Source: Flavobacterium phycosphaerae
GTDB lineage: Bacteria > Bacteroidota > Bacteroidia > Flavobacteriales > Flavobacteriaceae
Assembly (NCBI RefSeq): GCF_010119235.1
Contig: NZ_JAAATZ010000001.1
Location: 1,890,501-1,954,500 of the forward strand
DNA: 64,000 nt
Direction of reading: 5' to 3'
A program made the translations under genes and the position numbers. This document shows, in pieces, positions 1 through 8,812 of the stretch. Every line of letters starts with the position of its first letter. Position 1 is the stretch's first letter. The notes below the pieces were generated by a model. The model did no database searches, was not told the origin of the DNA, and saw only the letters and a program-made list of their open reading frames with translations.

Positions 1-60
1 TCCTGGATTTAATGATTGAAAAGTGTTAGTAAGGTTACGTTTTTTATCAACTCCAATTTA

Positions 61-74
61 TTGACTTTCGTCAA
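61..74. promoter_or_regulatory. FNR/CRP-like operator before the first Crp-family gene
   Basis: The sequence TTGAC-TTTC-GTCAA is a perfect 5-4-5 inverted repeat, extended by one more A/T pair on each side. It resembles the E. coli FNR half-site TTGAT and other Crp/Fnr operators. Its centre (67.5) lies 36.5 bp before the last G of a promoter-like element at 97-104, the same spacing as at the second site (1086-1099). Binding by one of the local Crp-family proteins is inferred. Confidence 0.6.
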
Positions 75-96
75 TTTTGATCAAACTTTTTTCAAT

Positions 97-104
97 TTAT
101 TTTG
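97..104 (+). promoter_or_regulatory. Putative -7 promoter element (TTATTTTG)
   Basis: This matches the Bacteroidota -7 consensus TAnnTTTG at seven of eight positions. A start point about 5 nt beyond the G would put the FNR-like operator at about -41.5, the usual class II activator position. The transcript would have a leader of roughly 115 nt before the first Crp-family gene. Confidence 0.4.
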
Positions 105-224
105 TTAGAATTAATTCAATAAAGCAAGTCGCGTTTTTTTGATTTCTGTTTCTTCATTATTAAAGGATTTCAAGGCGCAAACAGGACCACTTTAAAGCAT
201 TTGTAATTATTAACTTATTGAAAA

Positions 225-863
225 TTGATAACAGCTATTCGTACTTACTTGCATTCAATTAAAGTGGTTTGTCCGCAAGTTACGCAAATCGCACTGGATT
301 ATATTGAGAGTGGCTTGGTAGTTTCTAAAGTATCGGCCAGGGAACTTTATAGTTCTCCGAATACTATGCAAAAAGAAGTTGGATTTTTGTATTCGGGATT
401 GATTAGAGTATATTATATCGATAATTTTGGAAATCAAATTTCTGTAAAATTCATCAAGGAAAATGAATTTGCAACACACTTCTCAGCTTTTATTACGGAA
501 AACCCAACTAAATATTACTTTCAATGTATAGAGTCGAGTATCATAGTTAAAATCCCTTTTAGCCACATTGAAGCAGGCTATGAAACGTTTCCGGTTTTAG
601 AGCGCTATGGTCGGTTAGTTGCAGAGGAGGCATTGAAAATTCATCATCGTCGTATTGAAGGCTTTCTCTTTGATACAGCTGAAGAGCGCTACTTAAAGTT
701 TATGAAAGAGCATCCTGATTTACTTGAGCGAATATCCATAACCAATTTGGCGTCTTACCTTGGAGTTGAGCGGCAAACGCTAACCCGTATAAGAAAGAGG
801 ATGACTGTTACTGGGTTGTTTGATTCAAGAGAGTCTATAAAAACAGCTGATCTTACTCCTTGA
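225..863 (+). CDS. Crp/Fnr-family transcriptional regulator
   Basis: A 212-residue protein with an N-terminal cyclic-nucleotide-binding-like beta-roll (about residues 35-120), a dimerisation helix, and a C-terminal Crp-type helix-turn-helix around ITNLASYLGVERQTLTRIRK. The effector is unknown; I see no cysteine set typical of an Fe-S FNR. An in-frame stop sits two codons upstream, so the TTG at 225 is the earliest possible start, and a later start cannot be excluded. It heads a stretch with three relatives at 4438-6040 and a TonB receptor at 1153. An FNR-like palindrome at 61-74 suggests autoregulation or control by a paralogue. Confidence 0.85.
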   Translation: MITAIRTYLHSIKVVCPQVTQIALDYIESGLVVSKVSARELYSSPNTMQKEVGFLYSGLIRVYYIDNFGNQISVKFIKENEFATHFSAFITENPTKYYFQCIESSIIVKIPFSHIEAGYETFPVLERYGRLVAEEALKIHHRRIEGFLFDTAEERYLKFMKEHPDLLERISITNLASYLGVERQTLTRIRKRMTVTGLFDSRESIKTADLTP

Positions 864-1085
864 TTGAATCATAGAATCTGTTGTTTTGTTTGTTTATTTT
901 GAATCTCAATTTTTTTCGCGGTATTTGTCAATAAGTAATTGTTGCGATGCTACTAAATATTACAGATACCTGATAAGTCTTGAAGTAGTACCTGTTTTAT
1001 AATTCTTAAATGTTTCCCGTCAGAGTATTGATTTATTTATTGCGATTGACTGGTAAAAGTATTGTTTAAAGTGAAAATTGTTTTA

Positions 1086-1099
1086 TTGACTTTCATCAA
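1086..1099. promoter_or_regulatory. FNR/CRP-like operator before the TonB receptor gene
   Basis: TTGAC-TTTC-ATCAA is a 5-4-5 inverted repeat with one mismatch and the same TTTC spacer as the site at 61-74. Its centre (1092.5) is 36.5 bp before the last G of TTACTTTG at 1122-1129, so the operator-to-promoter spacing is identical at both sites. The receptor gene starts at 1153. Confidence 0.6.
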
Positions 1100-1121
1100 T
1101 TTATACCATTTCTGTTTCAAA

Positions 1122-1129
1122 TTACTTTG
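1122..1129 (+). promoter_or_regulatory. Putative -7 promoter element (TTACTTTG)
   Basis: Seven of eight positions match the Bacteroidota TAnnTTTG element. A start point near 1134 would leave a leader of about 20 nt before the ATG at 1153 and put the operator near -41.5. Confidence 0.45.
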
Positions 1130-1152
1130 CACTAATCTAAAACATACAACAA

Positions 1153-3537
1153 ATGAAGAAGTTATTAATTTTATTTACATTATTTATTAGTGCAGTATCT
1201 TTTGCACAAACTGGAGTAATAAGAGGGACTGTAACTGATAAGCAGTCTGAGAAAGAAATTGCCGGTGCCATAATATCCTTGTTAAGTGACCCGAATAAAA
1301 CATGTACTACCGATGAAAAGGGGAGTTTTGAATTATTAAATGTTCCTTTGGGAAGACAAACTGTTAGAATAAGTTTTCTAGGTTATGAAAGTTCGACGGT
1401 GCCAGATATTGATGTAACTAGTGGAAAAGAAGTAATTATCTCAGTATCACTAGTAGAAAAGTTTGATACGCTGGAAGAGGTTGTTATTGTTAGTGATGGT
1501 AATAACAAAGCAAAATCCATCAATAAGTTAGCAGCGGTATCAGTTCGACAATTTTCTCCCGAAGAAGTTAACCGATATGCCGGAGGAAGAAGTGATGTTG
1601 CGCGATTGGCATCTAACTTTGCAGGTGTTTCTACTGCTGATGATAGTAGAAATGATATCGTTGTTCGTGGTAACTCGCCTACAGGTTTACTTTGGCGATT
1701 AGAAGGAATTCCTATACCAAGCCCTAATCACTTTTCAACATTAGGAACAACAGGGAGTCCAGTTTCTGCATTGAATCCAAATTTATTGGCTAATTCAGAT
1801 TTTATAACTTCTGCATTTCCTGCTGAATATGGTAATGCACTTGGAGGGGTGTTTGATTTAGGACTACGAAAAGGTAATAACAAAGAATATGAATATTCTG
1901 TAGGTGTAGCAGCATTTCCTGGAGCGGAATTAATGGCAGAAGGGCCATTGGGAAAAAAAGGAGGTTCGTTTCTTGTAGCTGGTCGTTATGGAATAGTTGG
2001 TTCACTAGGATTGGCTGGTACAACAGCTCAACCTAATTATAGTGACTTTTCATTTAATGTTGATTTTGGTAAAGGGAAATTAGGTAATTTTTCAGTTTTT
2101 GGAATTGTTGGTATTTCAAATATCGATCTGATTGGAAAGGATGTTGAGTTAAGTAGTGATGACCTTTTTGCAACAAGGGATGAAGATAGTTTTGTGACCT
2201 CAGGTTTTAGTGTTTTTGGTTTAAAACACACCATTGAAATTGGTTCAAAATCCTATTTAAAAACTATATTAAGTGGTTCTACTTCGGGGGAAACTTTTGA
2301 GCGAGACAGGTATTTTAATTTAGAAACTCCTACCGAATTTAAATTGCGATGGACAGAAGTTGAAAATACTGAAAACAGGTTTACCTTTTCGACACTTTTC
2401 AATTCTAAAATATCTAAAAAATTTACTTTTAGAACAGGATTATTACTGGAAAACTTTTCACTAGAGAATACGCTATTTGACAGAGACCGACAAGACGATA
2501 ATAACGGAGATGGACAGCCTGATTTCGTCAATCTAATTAATAATGATGGTTCTTTCTCAATCATTCAACCCTATGCTATGGGTCAGTTTAGATTGACAGA
2601 TAAGTTAACCTTTAACGCAGGTTTACACGGACAATATTTTTCTTTAAATGAAGAATTTGTCTTTGAGCCAAGAACCGCTTTGACGTATGCTATCAATACC
2701 AAGAGTTCAGTGAATATAGGATACGGTTTACATCATCAAAACGTAGCTGCACCATTACTATTTTTAAATGAAAACATTAATGGAAATTTGGTTCAAAGTA
2801 ATAAAGAGCTTGATTTGGTTAGAAGTTCTCATTATGTTTTAGGTTATGATCTTAGATTTGCAGACAAATGGAGGGCAAAAGTTGAAGTTTACTACCAGGC
2901 CATTGATAAAGCAGCAGTAGAAAATACACCGTCAAGTTATTCTTCTCTGACCGAAGGTGCCGATTTTGGATTTTCGATAGATAAAAACTCATTAGTGAGC
3001 ACCGGTAAAGGTTTTAACCAAGGTATAGAGTTTACGTTGGAAAAGTTTTTCAGTAAAGGATATAATTTGCTTTTTACCTCGTCGCTTTTCGAAAGTAAAT
3101 ATGAAGGTAGTGATGGTATAGAGCGAAATTCCCCTTTTAATAATGGTTATGTTGTAAATGTTTTGGCCGGAAAAGAATTCAAAATGGGCAGCGCTAAGAA
3201 AAATGTTTTCTCGATAAATACGAAGTTTACGACCGCTGGTGGACGTTACTATACGCCGGTTGATTTAGCCGCCTCAGTTGCTGCTGGATATGAAATACGT
3301 GATGACGCCAAGGCCTATAGTGAACAATATGACCCTTATTTGCGATTGGATCTAAAGTTTGGTTTCAAATTTAATAGTTCTAAAAAGAAAAGATCACATC
3401 AATTTTATGTCGATTTTCAGAATGTAACTAACAATACTAATGTTTTCTCGAAAGACTACAACCGCTTAACTCAGCAAGTGAACCAAATTGACCAGATTGG
3501 TTTTCAACCCGATTTTGGTTATCGATATCAGTTTTAA
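1153..3537 (+). CDS. TonB-dependent outer-membrane receptor with carboxypeptidase-like N-domain
   Basis: 794 residues. A signal peptide (about 1-18, ending SFAQ) is followed by a CarboxypepD_reg-like beta-sandwich (about 22-107), a plug domain carrying the DIVVRGNSPTGLLWRLEGIP stretch, and a long C-terminal beta-barrel ending in an aromatic residue (GYRYQF). It should import a bulky ligand across the outer membrane using TonB energy; the substrate cannot be read from the sequence. There is no SusD partner, so it is not a glycan-type SusCD pair. The gene follows an FNR-like operator and promoter and is closed by a strong hairpin at 3566-3608, so it is probably a single-gene unit under Crp-family control. 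Confidence 0.88.
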   Translation: MKKLLILFTLFISAVSFAQTGVIRGTVTDKQSEKEIAGAIISLLSDPNKTCTTDEKGSFELLNVPLGRQTVRISFLGYESSTVPDIDVTSGKEVIISVSLVEKFDTLEEVVIVSDGNNKAKSINKLAAVSVRQFSPEEVNRYAGGRSDVARLASNFAGVSTADDSRNDIVVRGNSPTGLLWRLEGIPIPSPNHFSTLGTTGSPVSALNPNLLANSDFITSAFPAEYGNALGGVFDLGLRKGNNKEYEYSVGVAAFPGAELMAEGPLGKKGGSFLVAGRYGIVGSLGLAGTTAQPNYSDFSFNVDFGKGKLGNFSVFGIVGISNIDLIGKDVELSSDDLFATRDEDSFVTSGFSVFGLKHTIEIGSKSYLKTILSGSTSGETFERDRYFNLETPTEFKLRWTEVENTENRFTFSTLFNSKISKKFTFRTGLLLENFSLENTLFDRDRQDDNNGDGQPDFVNLINNDGSFSIIQPYAMGQFRLTDKLTFNAGLHGQYFSLNEEFVFEPRTALTYAINTKSSVNIGYGLHHQNVAAPLLFLNENINGNLVQSNKELDLVRSSHYVLGYDLRFADKWRAKVEVYYQAIDKAAVENTPSSYSSLTEGADFGFSIDKNSLVSTGKGFNQGIEFTLEKFFSKGYNLLFTSSLFESKYEGSDGIERNSPFNNGYVVNVLAGKEFKMGSAKKNVFSINTKFTTAGGRYYTPVDLAASVAAGYEIRDDAKAYSEQYDPYLRLDLKFGFKFNSSKKKRSHQFYVDFQNVTNNTNVFSKDYNRLTQQVNQIDQIGFQPDFGYRYQF

Positions 3538-3565
3538 GAGTAATACGTTTCATGTTTGATTGGTG

Positions 3566-3612
3566 ATTTAGAGTTTGTAAGCAATAAAATGCAACGCAAA
3601 CTCTAAATTTTT
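3566..3612 (+). terminator. Rho-independent terminator after the TonB receptor gene
   Basis: A perfect 12-bp inverted repeat (ATTTAGAGTTTG with CAAACTCTAAAT) with a 19-nt loop, followed by a T-rich run, 28 bp after the receptor stop codon. Confidence 0.8.
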
Positions 3613-3674
3613 ACAAATCCATTTTACATCGATAAATTGTACTATTCTGTTTACGGAAATAAAATTTAAATAAA

Positions 3675-4283
3675 ATGAAAAAAAATATTTTTACAATTTT
3701 GTTAATAATCACTTCAAGTATTATTCAAAGTCAAACTGTAAAAAAAAATGCAGTATATTTTAATTTTTCATCAGGACTATCTCGTTCGGAAGATGGTTTA
3801 GCGTTTCTGGTTAATGGCTCAGCTAAGCAGTGGTCACCAATGATTAATGTTGGAGTTGGGTATAGGTATAACAAAAATTTTGGGTTGGAATTAAACGGTT
3901 CGACAATGATTACTCCCATCAGTGCTGAAGGTGTTTTGGTAATTAATAGTGGAAAAGTGGAAATTGAAGCAAAGCATTCAAATGTAATTTTAAGTCCCAT
4001 GGTGTTTTTACCATTTTCTAATAAATCTGAAATCTTTCTAAAGGTAGGTTGTGGTATTTTGTTTTCAAAAAGCACAATTGCTACTTCATCAAACAACGAC
4101 AATGAAGTTTTTACCGATAATTTTGGTTATCTTATAGGATTAGGATATAATAAAAAAGTAAGCGAAAATCTTGTTCTTTCGGCGCAATTTGACTTTAGTG
4201 ACTCTTATGGTAAAAAGGAAGTTTGGACTGGCGATTTAGGTTTACTCCATGTTGGTATTAGATATTCATTTAAAAGTAATTGA
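3675..4283 (+). CDS. Outer-membrane beta-barrel protein (porin-like family)
   Basis: 202 residues with a signal peptide (residues 1-20, ending IIQSQT), followed by alternating amphipathic beta strands with repeated Gly-Tyr pairs such as VGVGYRYNKNFGLELNG and IGLGYNKKVSENLVLSAQF. The end, VGIRYSFKSN, contains an aromatic barrel signature. This is the small eight-stranded OMP_b-brl type common in Bacteroidota. No enzymatic motif is seen. It lies between the TonB receptor and the tandem Crp-like genes, separated from the receptor by a terminator. Its specific role is unknown. Confidence 0.75.
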   Translation: MKKNIFTILLIITSSIIQSQTVKKNAVYFNFSSGLSRSEDGLAFLVNGSAKQWSPMINVGVGYRYNKNFGLELNGSTMITPISAEGVLVINSGKVEIEAKHSNVILSPMVFLPFSNKSEIFLKVGCGILFSKSTIATSSNNDNEVFTDNFGYLIGLGYNKKVSENLVLSAQFDFSDSYGKKEVWTGDLGLLHVGIRYSFKSN

Positions 4284-4437
4284 GATAAGATTTAAATTTC
4301 TATTTATTTTTTAAAGTACGGTAGTTTGGTTAACAAGATCTTTTTTTTAGGTTTAATTAGAATTGGTTTGATGTTTTGTTTGACTGTGAGTTTGTACATA
4401 GTTTTCTATGATACAAACTCATTTTTTTAATACTGCT

Positions 4438-4845
4438 ATGTTATATAGTTTAGAAGAATTTTCCCGAAAATATGTTAATTTTACCGCAGCCGAATTGATT
4501 GCTTTGGCCAGTTTGTTTAAACCAATGAATTTAAAGCAGGATGAGATGGTGATCAAGAGAAGTGAGATTGTTACCTCTATTTACTTTTTAGACTATGGCG
4601 TTTTAAAATCATATCTTGATAAAAATGGAAGATGCTGTAATGTGAAATTTTATTTCAAACCAATCTTCTTTTCCGATTTAGATGCTATATGCAATGGAAA
4701 AGAGACCAGGAGATGTTTTGTTCCAGTTAGAAAAGCTAGTGTATTTAGAGCTTATTTTGAAGATGTTGTTCAGCTAAGTGCAAAATCAGAAAAGCATAAA
4801 CTTTTTTTTAAGATGATTTTTGACGACCATTATATGTTCGGTTAG
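4438..4845 (+). CDS. Crp-like effector-domain protein lacking the HTH
   Basis: 135 residues from the ATG at 4438, chosen because it lines up with the N-termini of the two following paralogues; an upstream in-frame ATG at 4408 would add 10 residues. The protein has the beta-roll and the start of the dimerisation helix (KMIFDDHYMFG, equivalent to the LEHLYLFG region of the next gene) and then stops, so the winged-helix DNA-binding domain is absent. The 41 bp before the next gene hold no HTH remnant, which argues against a simple nonsense mutation. It may act as a dominant-negative dimer partner or may be a decayed copy. Confidence 0.7.
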   Translation: MLYSLEEFSRKYVNFTAAELIALASLFKPMNLKQDEMVIKRSEIVTSIYFLDYGVLKSYLDKNGRCCNVKFYFKPIFFSDLDAICNGKETRRCFVPVRKASVFRAYFEDVVQLSAKSEKHKLFFKMIFDDHYMFG

Positions 4846-4886
4846 AATCTAATACCCCTGCTAAAAACCTCAAAGAGAGTAAGTAT

Positions 4887-5465
4887 ATGACCCATAATTT
4901 AAGAATATTTTTATCCAGGTTTGCTCTGTTGTCTGACGAAGAATTAGAAGCATTCCTAGCAATTTTTAGCCCGATATCTATAAAAAAACTGGACCATCTT
5001 TTTTTAGAGAATGATATGGTATCTAGTATATACTTTGCTAACGATGGTATTATGAGAGGGTATTACAATAAAGATAATAGCGAGATTACCACCAACTTCT
5101 ACTTTGGGCCAACAATGATTACCGATTTGATTGCGGTACGTACTAAAAAACCCACTCTAATGAATATTCAGGCCTTGCAGCATTCAAATTGCATGGTTGC
5201 TCAATTTTCTGACCTTGATCAATTGGTAGAGCAATATCCTAACATAGAGTTAGTTTTTTTTAAATTTTTAGAGCATCTCTATCTGTTTGGTGTTATGCGA
5301 CAACATTCCTTCATTTTTGATACGCCACAAGAGCGCTATTTGAAATTGTTTGGAGAACGTCCGAAAGTTGTCGCAGAAATTCCGCAACGGTATATCTCTT
5401 CTTACTTAGGCATAAAGCCTGAAACTTTGAGTCGTATTAGGAAGCGTATCTTTAAAAGTCTGTGA
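4887..5465 (+). CDS. Crp/Fnr-family transcriptional regulator (second tandem copy)
   Basis: 192 residues with an N-terminal cNMP-binding-like fold (about 25-115) and a C-terminal Crp HTH around QRYISSYLGIKPETLSRIRK. It is similar along its length to the following gene, with shared FYFGPT/FLFGPT, NIQAL and TLSRIRK blocks. Its stop codon is 2 bp before the next ATG, so the two are almost certainly co-transcribed. The ligand and targets are unknown; the FNR-like operators near 61 and 1086 are candidate targets. Confidence 0.85.
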   Translation: MTHNLRIFLSRFALLSDEELEAFLAIFSPISIKKLDHLFLENDMVSSIYFANDGIMRGYYNKDNSEITTNFYFGPTMITDLIAVRTKKPTLMNIQALQHSNCMVAQFSDLDQLVEQYPNIELVFFKFLEHLYLFGVMRQHSFIFDTPQERYLKLFGERPKVVAEIPQRYISSYLGIKPETLSRIRKRIFKSL

Positions 5466-5467
5466 TT

Positions 5468-6040
5468 ATGGAGAATTTTAAAATGTTTACCACAAATTTT
5501 GTTGAGATGTCTGAAAATGAGCTCTCCTTATTACAAGAAGTGTTTCAGCCTATAAAAGTAAAAAAGATGGATCATGTTTTCGCGGCAGGCTCCTATGTTA
5601 CTGAATTGTTTTTTTTTGATAGTGGTGTTTTTAGGGCGTATGCATTGAAAGATGGTGAAGAATTTACGACAAAGTTTTTGTTTGGGCCAACCATTTATGC
5701 TGAACTCTTTTCAATTCGAAAACATCAACCTACTTTTTTAAATATTCAAGCGTTGAGTGATTGCGAATGTTATAAAGCCAATTTTATTGCCATTGAACGG
5801 TTAATGATTCATCATCCAGGTATAAGAAGGCTGTTTCTAAAGCTTTATGAAAATATTTACATGACTGGAGTGAAAAGGCAGGTTTCTTTTATGATTGACT
5901 CGCAAGCAAAGCGTTATACTGATTTGATCGCAGAAAACCCAAAAATACTTGAGCAAGTTCCGTTGCAATACATCGCTTCATTTTTAGGAGTAAAACCAGA
6001 AACACTTAGCAGAATTCGAAAAGGCAGTAAAAATCTTTAA
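5468..6040 (+). CDS. Crp/Fnr-family transcriptional regulator (third tandem copy)
   Basis: 190 residues from the ATG at 5468; a GTG at 5462 overlapping the previous stop would add two residues. It has a cNMP-binding-like domain and a C-terminal HTH around LQYIASFLGVKPETLSRIRK. The C-terminus is a few residues shorter than its neighbour's but the recognition helix is complete. It is close in sequence to the 4887 gene, and the pair looks like a tandem duplication. Because these proteins bind DNA as dimers, heterodimers with the neighbours are possible. Confidence 0.85.
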   Translation: MENFKMFTTNFVEMSENELSLLQEVFQPIKVKKMDHVFAAGSYVTELFFFDSGVFRAYALKDGEEFTTKFLFGPTIYAELFSIRKHQPTFLNIQALSDCECYKANFIAIERLMIHHPGIRRLFLKLYENIYMTGVKRQVSFMIDSQAKRYTDLIAENPKILEQVPLQYIASFLGVKPETLSRIRKGSKNL

Positions 6041-6605
6041 AAGCTTTATGCCATTATCTTACTAACTTAATTTAGTGGTACTGCATTAATTATAAATAGA
6101 TTCAAAAAGTTGTATTTTTTAAATTATATTTTTTTTCCGAAAGAATTTATTTTGTGTGTGTGGGGTAGTTTTAAAAAGGCGCATTTTATTCTTTCCATTT
6201 ACTTGCGGTATTCTTTTTCTTGGTAAACTAGCGTTATAAATTACTATGAATCCATTTATTACATTTCTTTCGCAATTTTCACTATTTAGGTTAACGATGC
6301 TGACTTTTGTGATTTCGGGTTTAAAAATTAGAGTTTTGGCACACTTTGAAGTAGTACAACCCTGAAATGAATTTTGATTGACTGTTCTGCTAGTGTATTG
6401 GCAACGATGTGAAAATTTTCGTCACTGACTAGTATTTCTATGCTTGTAATTTAAAAATTGTACTAAGACCTGCTGCTAAAATGAGGTTTAGCGCTCAAAA
6501 CATCTTGATTACAAAGTTCCCTACGATTTTTTAAACAGCCAATTTCATTATTTTATTCGCCTCTGGCAACAATTGAATATTGGTAAATCCTATTCATCAC
6601 AATCG
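6041..6605. other. Gene-free AT-rich stretch
   Basis: About 565 bp between the third Crp gene and the small lipoprotein gene. I see no convincing open frame, tRNA or strong hairpin on either strand. It may hold decayed sequence but nothing is recognisable. Confidence 0.4.
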
Positions 6606-6908
6606 TTAAAGAATATTCTCAATTAGCTGATGATTTTTATCTAGATGGTTTGCATATATAATTTTATCAGTATAGCCAATCCAAATTGCTGAGTCATCCG
6701 CTAATTTATAAACGTATATGTGAATGCCACTACCAATGTCTTTTGAAGGTGCACCAAATTTTGCTATAATTGAACTGTAATTCATATCAGCTTTTAAGTT
6801 ATTCTTAAAAGTAGCATACGTATATTCCTGCGTAGTTGAATTCTTCTTATTGGAGCACGATATGAAAATAACTGTATAGAACAACAATAAATAAATTTTA
6901 TACTTCAT
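6606..6908 (-). CDS. Small lipoprotein with a possible BamE/SmpA-like fold
   Basis: 100 residues. The N-terminus is a lipoprotein signal with lipobox FISC-S, so Cys18 would be lipidated. The mature part contains a pattern (ADMNYSSIIAKFGAPSKDIG, then YVYKLADDSAIWIGYTDK) of the kind found in small proteins with the SmpA/BamE-type helix-strand repeat, where the motif around GxPS/T is common. The fold assignment is tentative and the function unknown. The gene stands alone, facing the Crp cluster. Confidence 0.6.
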   Translation of the reverse strand: MKYKIYLLLFYTVIFISCSNKKNSTTQEYTYATFKNNLKADMNYSSIIAKFGAPSKDIGSGIHIYVYKLADDSAIWIGYTDKIIYANHLDKNHQLIENIL

Positions 6909-7545
6909 GATTTAAAATTTTAAATGGATTGTAAAAAAAGATTCATCAATAAAAAAGAAGAGCTACTTCATCATCTTCAAAAATAAATTTATAAGTCAAG
7001 TGTATTTAAGACCCCTAATGTAAAAGTAGCTTTATTTTTTGCATTACTCAAAATTAGAATAATTGATTTACAACTTCTCTAGTTTCATAATAACTTTTAA
7101 CAAAAGTAAGTTTAAAGATTATCCTTAAACGCATAAGTTAGTGCTATGAGGAAAATTCTCAAACGCATTTTTTAACAAGCAGTAATTCTGTAGCTACAGT
7201 TGCGTAATCTTGATTTTAATGCTTAAAAACTGTTGCAAATGATTGGTCTTTTAACTTCCTTATATATTGGTTTGCGGTCAGATTGTTGTTGAAGAGCTGG
7301 CTTATTTTTTGTCAATCCTAGTTTAGCAGACTACTTAAAAAAAATGAAATAGCTTGTTATTTAATTTTTGACGCTTTTGTGTCAGTATTTAATTAGTATT
7401 ACAAGTTTAATTTGCACAAGCTTTAAGTAAAATAATTGTATCGCATTGTTGAATGTTTGCCTTTTTAATGGAGTAAAAATATGTTAAAATTAGATGTTGT
7501 CCCTTTGATTATTGTTAACCAGCATTATGAATAACTGTATTAATT
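6909..7545. other. Gene-free AT-rich stretch
   Basis: About 640 bp with no supportable gene on either strand. It is AT-rich with many short A and T runs and should contain the promoters of the divergent genes at 6908 and 7546. No repeat, tRNA or attachment-site-like sequence was recognised. Confidence 0.4.
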
Positions 7546-7872
7546 ATGATTAAAATTGTCCTTTTTATCACATTTATTGCAATCACTATTTTTAACAATG
7601 TAATTGCACAAACAGTATCTTCAGCGCCATATTGTGGAGTTGCATTTGATGATCTGCCTTTTCCTTTAAATCATGGTATTCGGAGTGTAGCAGTGGGAGG
7701 CTTTTCCAATGCTATAAATGCTTCGTTTGCTTTCCAATATAACGGTTTATACAATAATCCTCCAGTACCTTCACATGCAAAAGCTTCCGGTTATACCAGT
7801 ACTTTTAATTTTAACATTAGCGCTTTTCTGCCCCTATGGTCCAAAAAAGCGCGGCGTAGCGAAAGGCGTTAA
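7546..7872 (+). pseudogene. 5' remnant of a secreted surface-protein gene
   Basis: 108 codons. A clear signal peptide (about 1-21, ending IAQT) is followed by a stretch starting APYCGVAFDDLPFPLNHGIR, which looks like the start of a long extracellular protein of the type exported by the type IX system (inference). After about residue 97 the frame becomes a highly basic tail (SKKARRSERR) and stops. The switch near 7835, with GC-rich sequence unlike the surrounding DNA, looks like a breakpoint. The gene could mark the left edge of the island. Confidence 0.5.
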
Positions 7873-8155
7873 CTATAGACTGTGCTAAATCTTAAGTGAG
7901 GCATTGAATTGAAACAGAGAAATTAGACTTTAAAAAGAGTTACTTTTTTGAAAAAACAAAATACTTCTTCAGGGACTTTACTAATAACACCCCTTGCCCC
8001 CAAGAATGGTGTTGCCCCATTTTGTAGTTCCTTTCAAAATAAATAAAACTACTTTTAGTCGGCTAGATGGATAGCTATGGTGATTTATTTTTTAAATTTT
8101 TCAGATTTTTTCCATTTACTGATTTCTTCCTATTCGCATTCAAGAGCCTCACTTT

Positions 8156-8800
8156 TTAATTTTGCTTGTTGTTATAATTTATATCATCTAGGTAAAACTG
8201 AAGATCATATAAGTAAATCATTTCATCATCTTCCTCTGCCGGCATTTGGGCTAGTTGCACTAAGTTGATGTTTTCTGCCATAGATTTATCGCCGAGCAAA
8301 TCCTGCAGCATTATATTGATTAAAGCTGGTAGACTTTTGTTATGAGAATAGATAGTAAAGTTCTTCATGTAAACAATCATGTCTATTTTTTTTTTACCAT
8401 CATACTCAAAAGGAATGAATTTAAGCTCGCTTGCCTTGAGGGTTATATCCTGAAATACATAGGGTTCGTCAACTCCTGCTACTATATCTTCGATGTCCTG
8501 CTGCGGCTGAATAATAGCAGTGAATTTCCAATCCCATAATTTGGGTGAGGTTTTTTCAAGTTGAATGGCTTCCTGAAAAAGTTTCTGTTGCCCATTTGCG
8601 GATATTATTAGCTGCGACTTTTTTTTCTTCATTTTTGGAAGCACTACTATATACTCAAGTCCTGGAAAATAAAATTGGAGGTGCCAATTCAGCCAAAACA
8701 GATAATGTTTTTGTTCTTTATGATTTATACTCATGAGGTTCTTTAGTTTGTTTTTGTGTTCTAGGAACCATTTCCAAAACGGCGTTGTCTTATTGTTCAT
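8156..8800 (-). CDS. Hypothetical protein, downstream in the mobile-element cassette
   Basis: 214 residues, soluble, rich in aromatic residues at the N-terminus (FWKWFLEHKNKLKNL, then HYLFWLNWHLQFYFPGLEY) and acidic at the C-terminus (EEDDEMIYLYDLQFYLDD). No catalytic motif is recognised. Some features recall DUF695-like or immunity-type proteins, but I would not name it. It starts 12 bp after the stop of the ATPase gene and is probably co-transcribed with the replication-like cassette. Confidence 0.6.
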   Translation of the reverse strand: MNNKTTPFWKWFLEHKNKLKNLMSINHKEQKHYLFWLNWHLQFYFPGLEYIVVLPKMKKKKSQLIISANGQQKLFQEAIQLEKTSPKLWDWKFTAIIQPQQDIEDIVAGVDEPYVFQDITLKASELKFIPFEYDGKKKIDMIVYMKNFTIYSHNKSLPALINIMLQDLLGDKSMAENINLVQLAQMPAEEDDEMIYLYDLQFYLDDINYNNKQN

Positions 8801-8812
8801 TTTTGTACTGTA

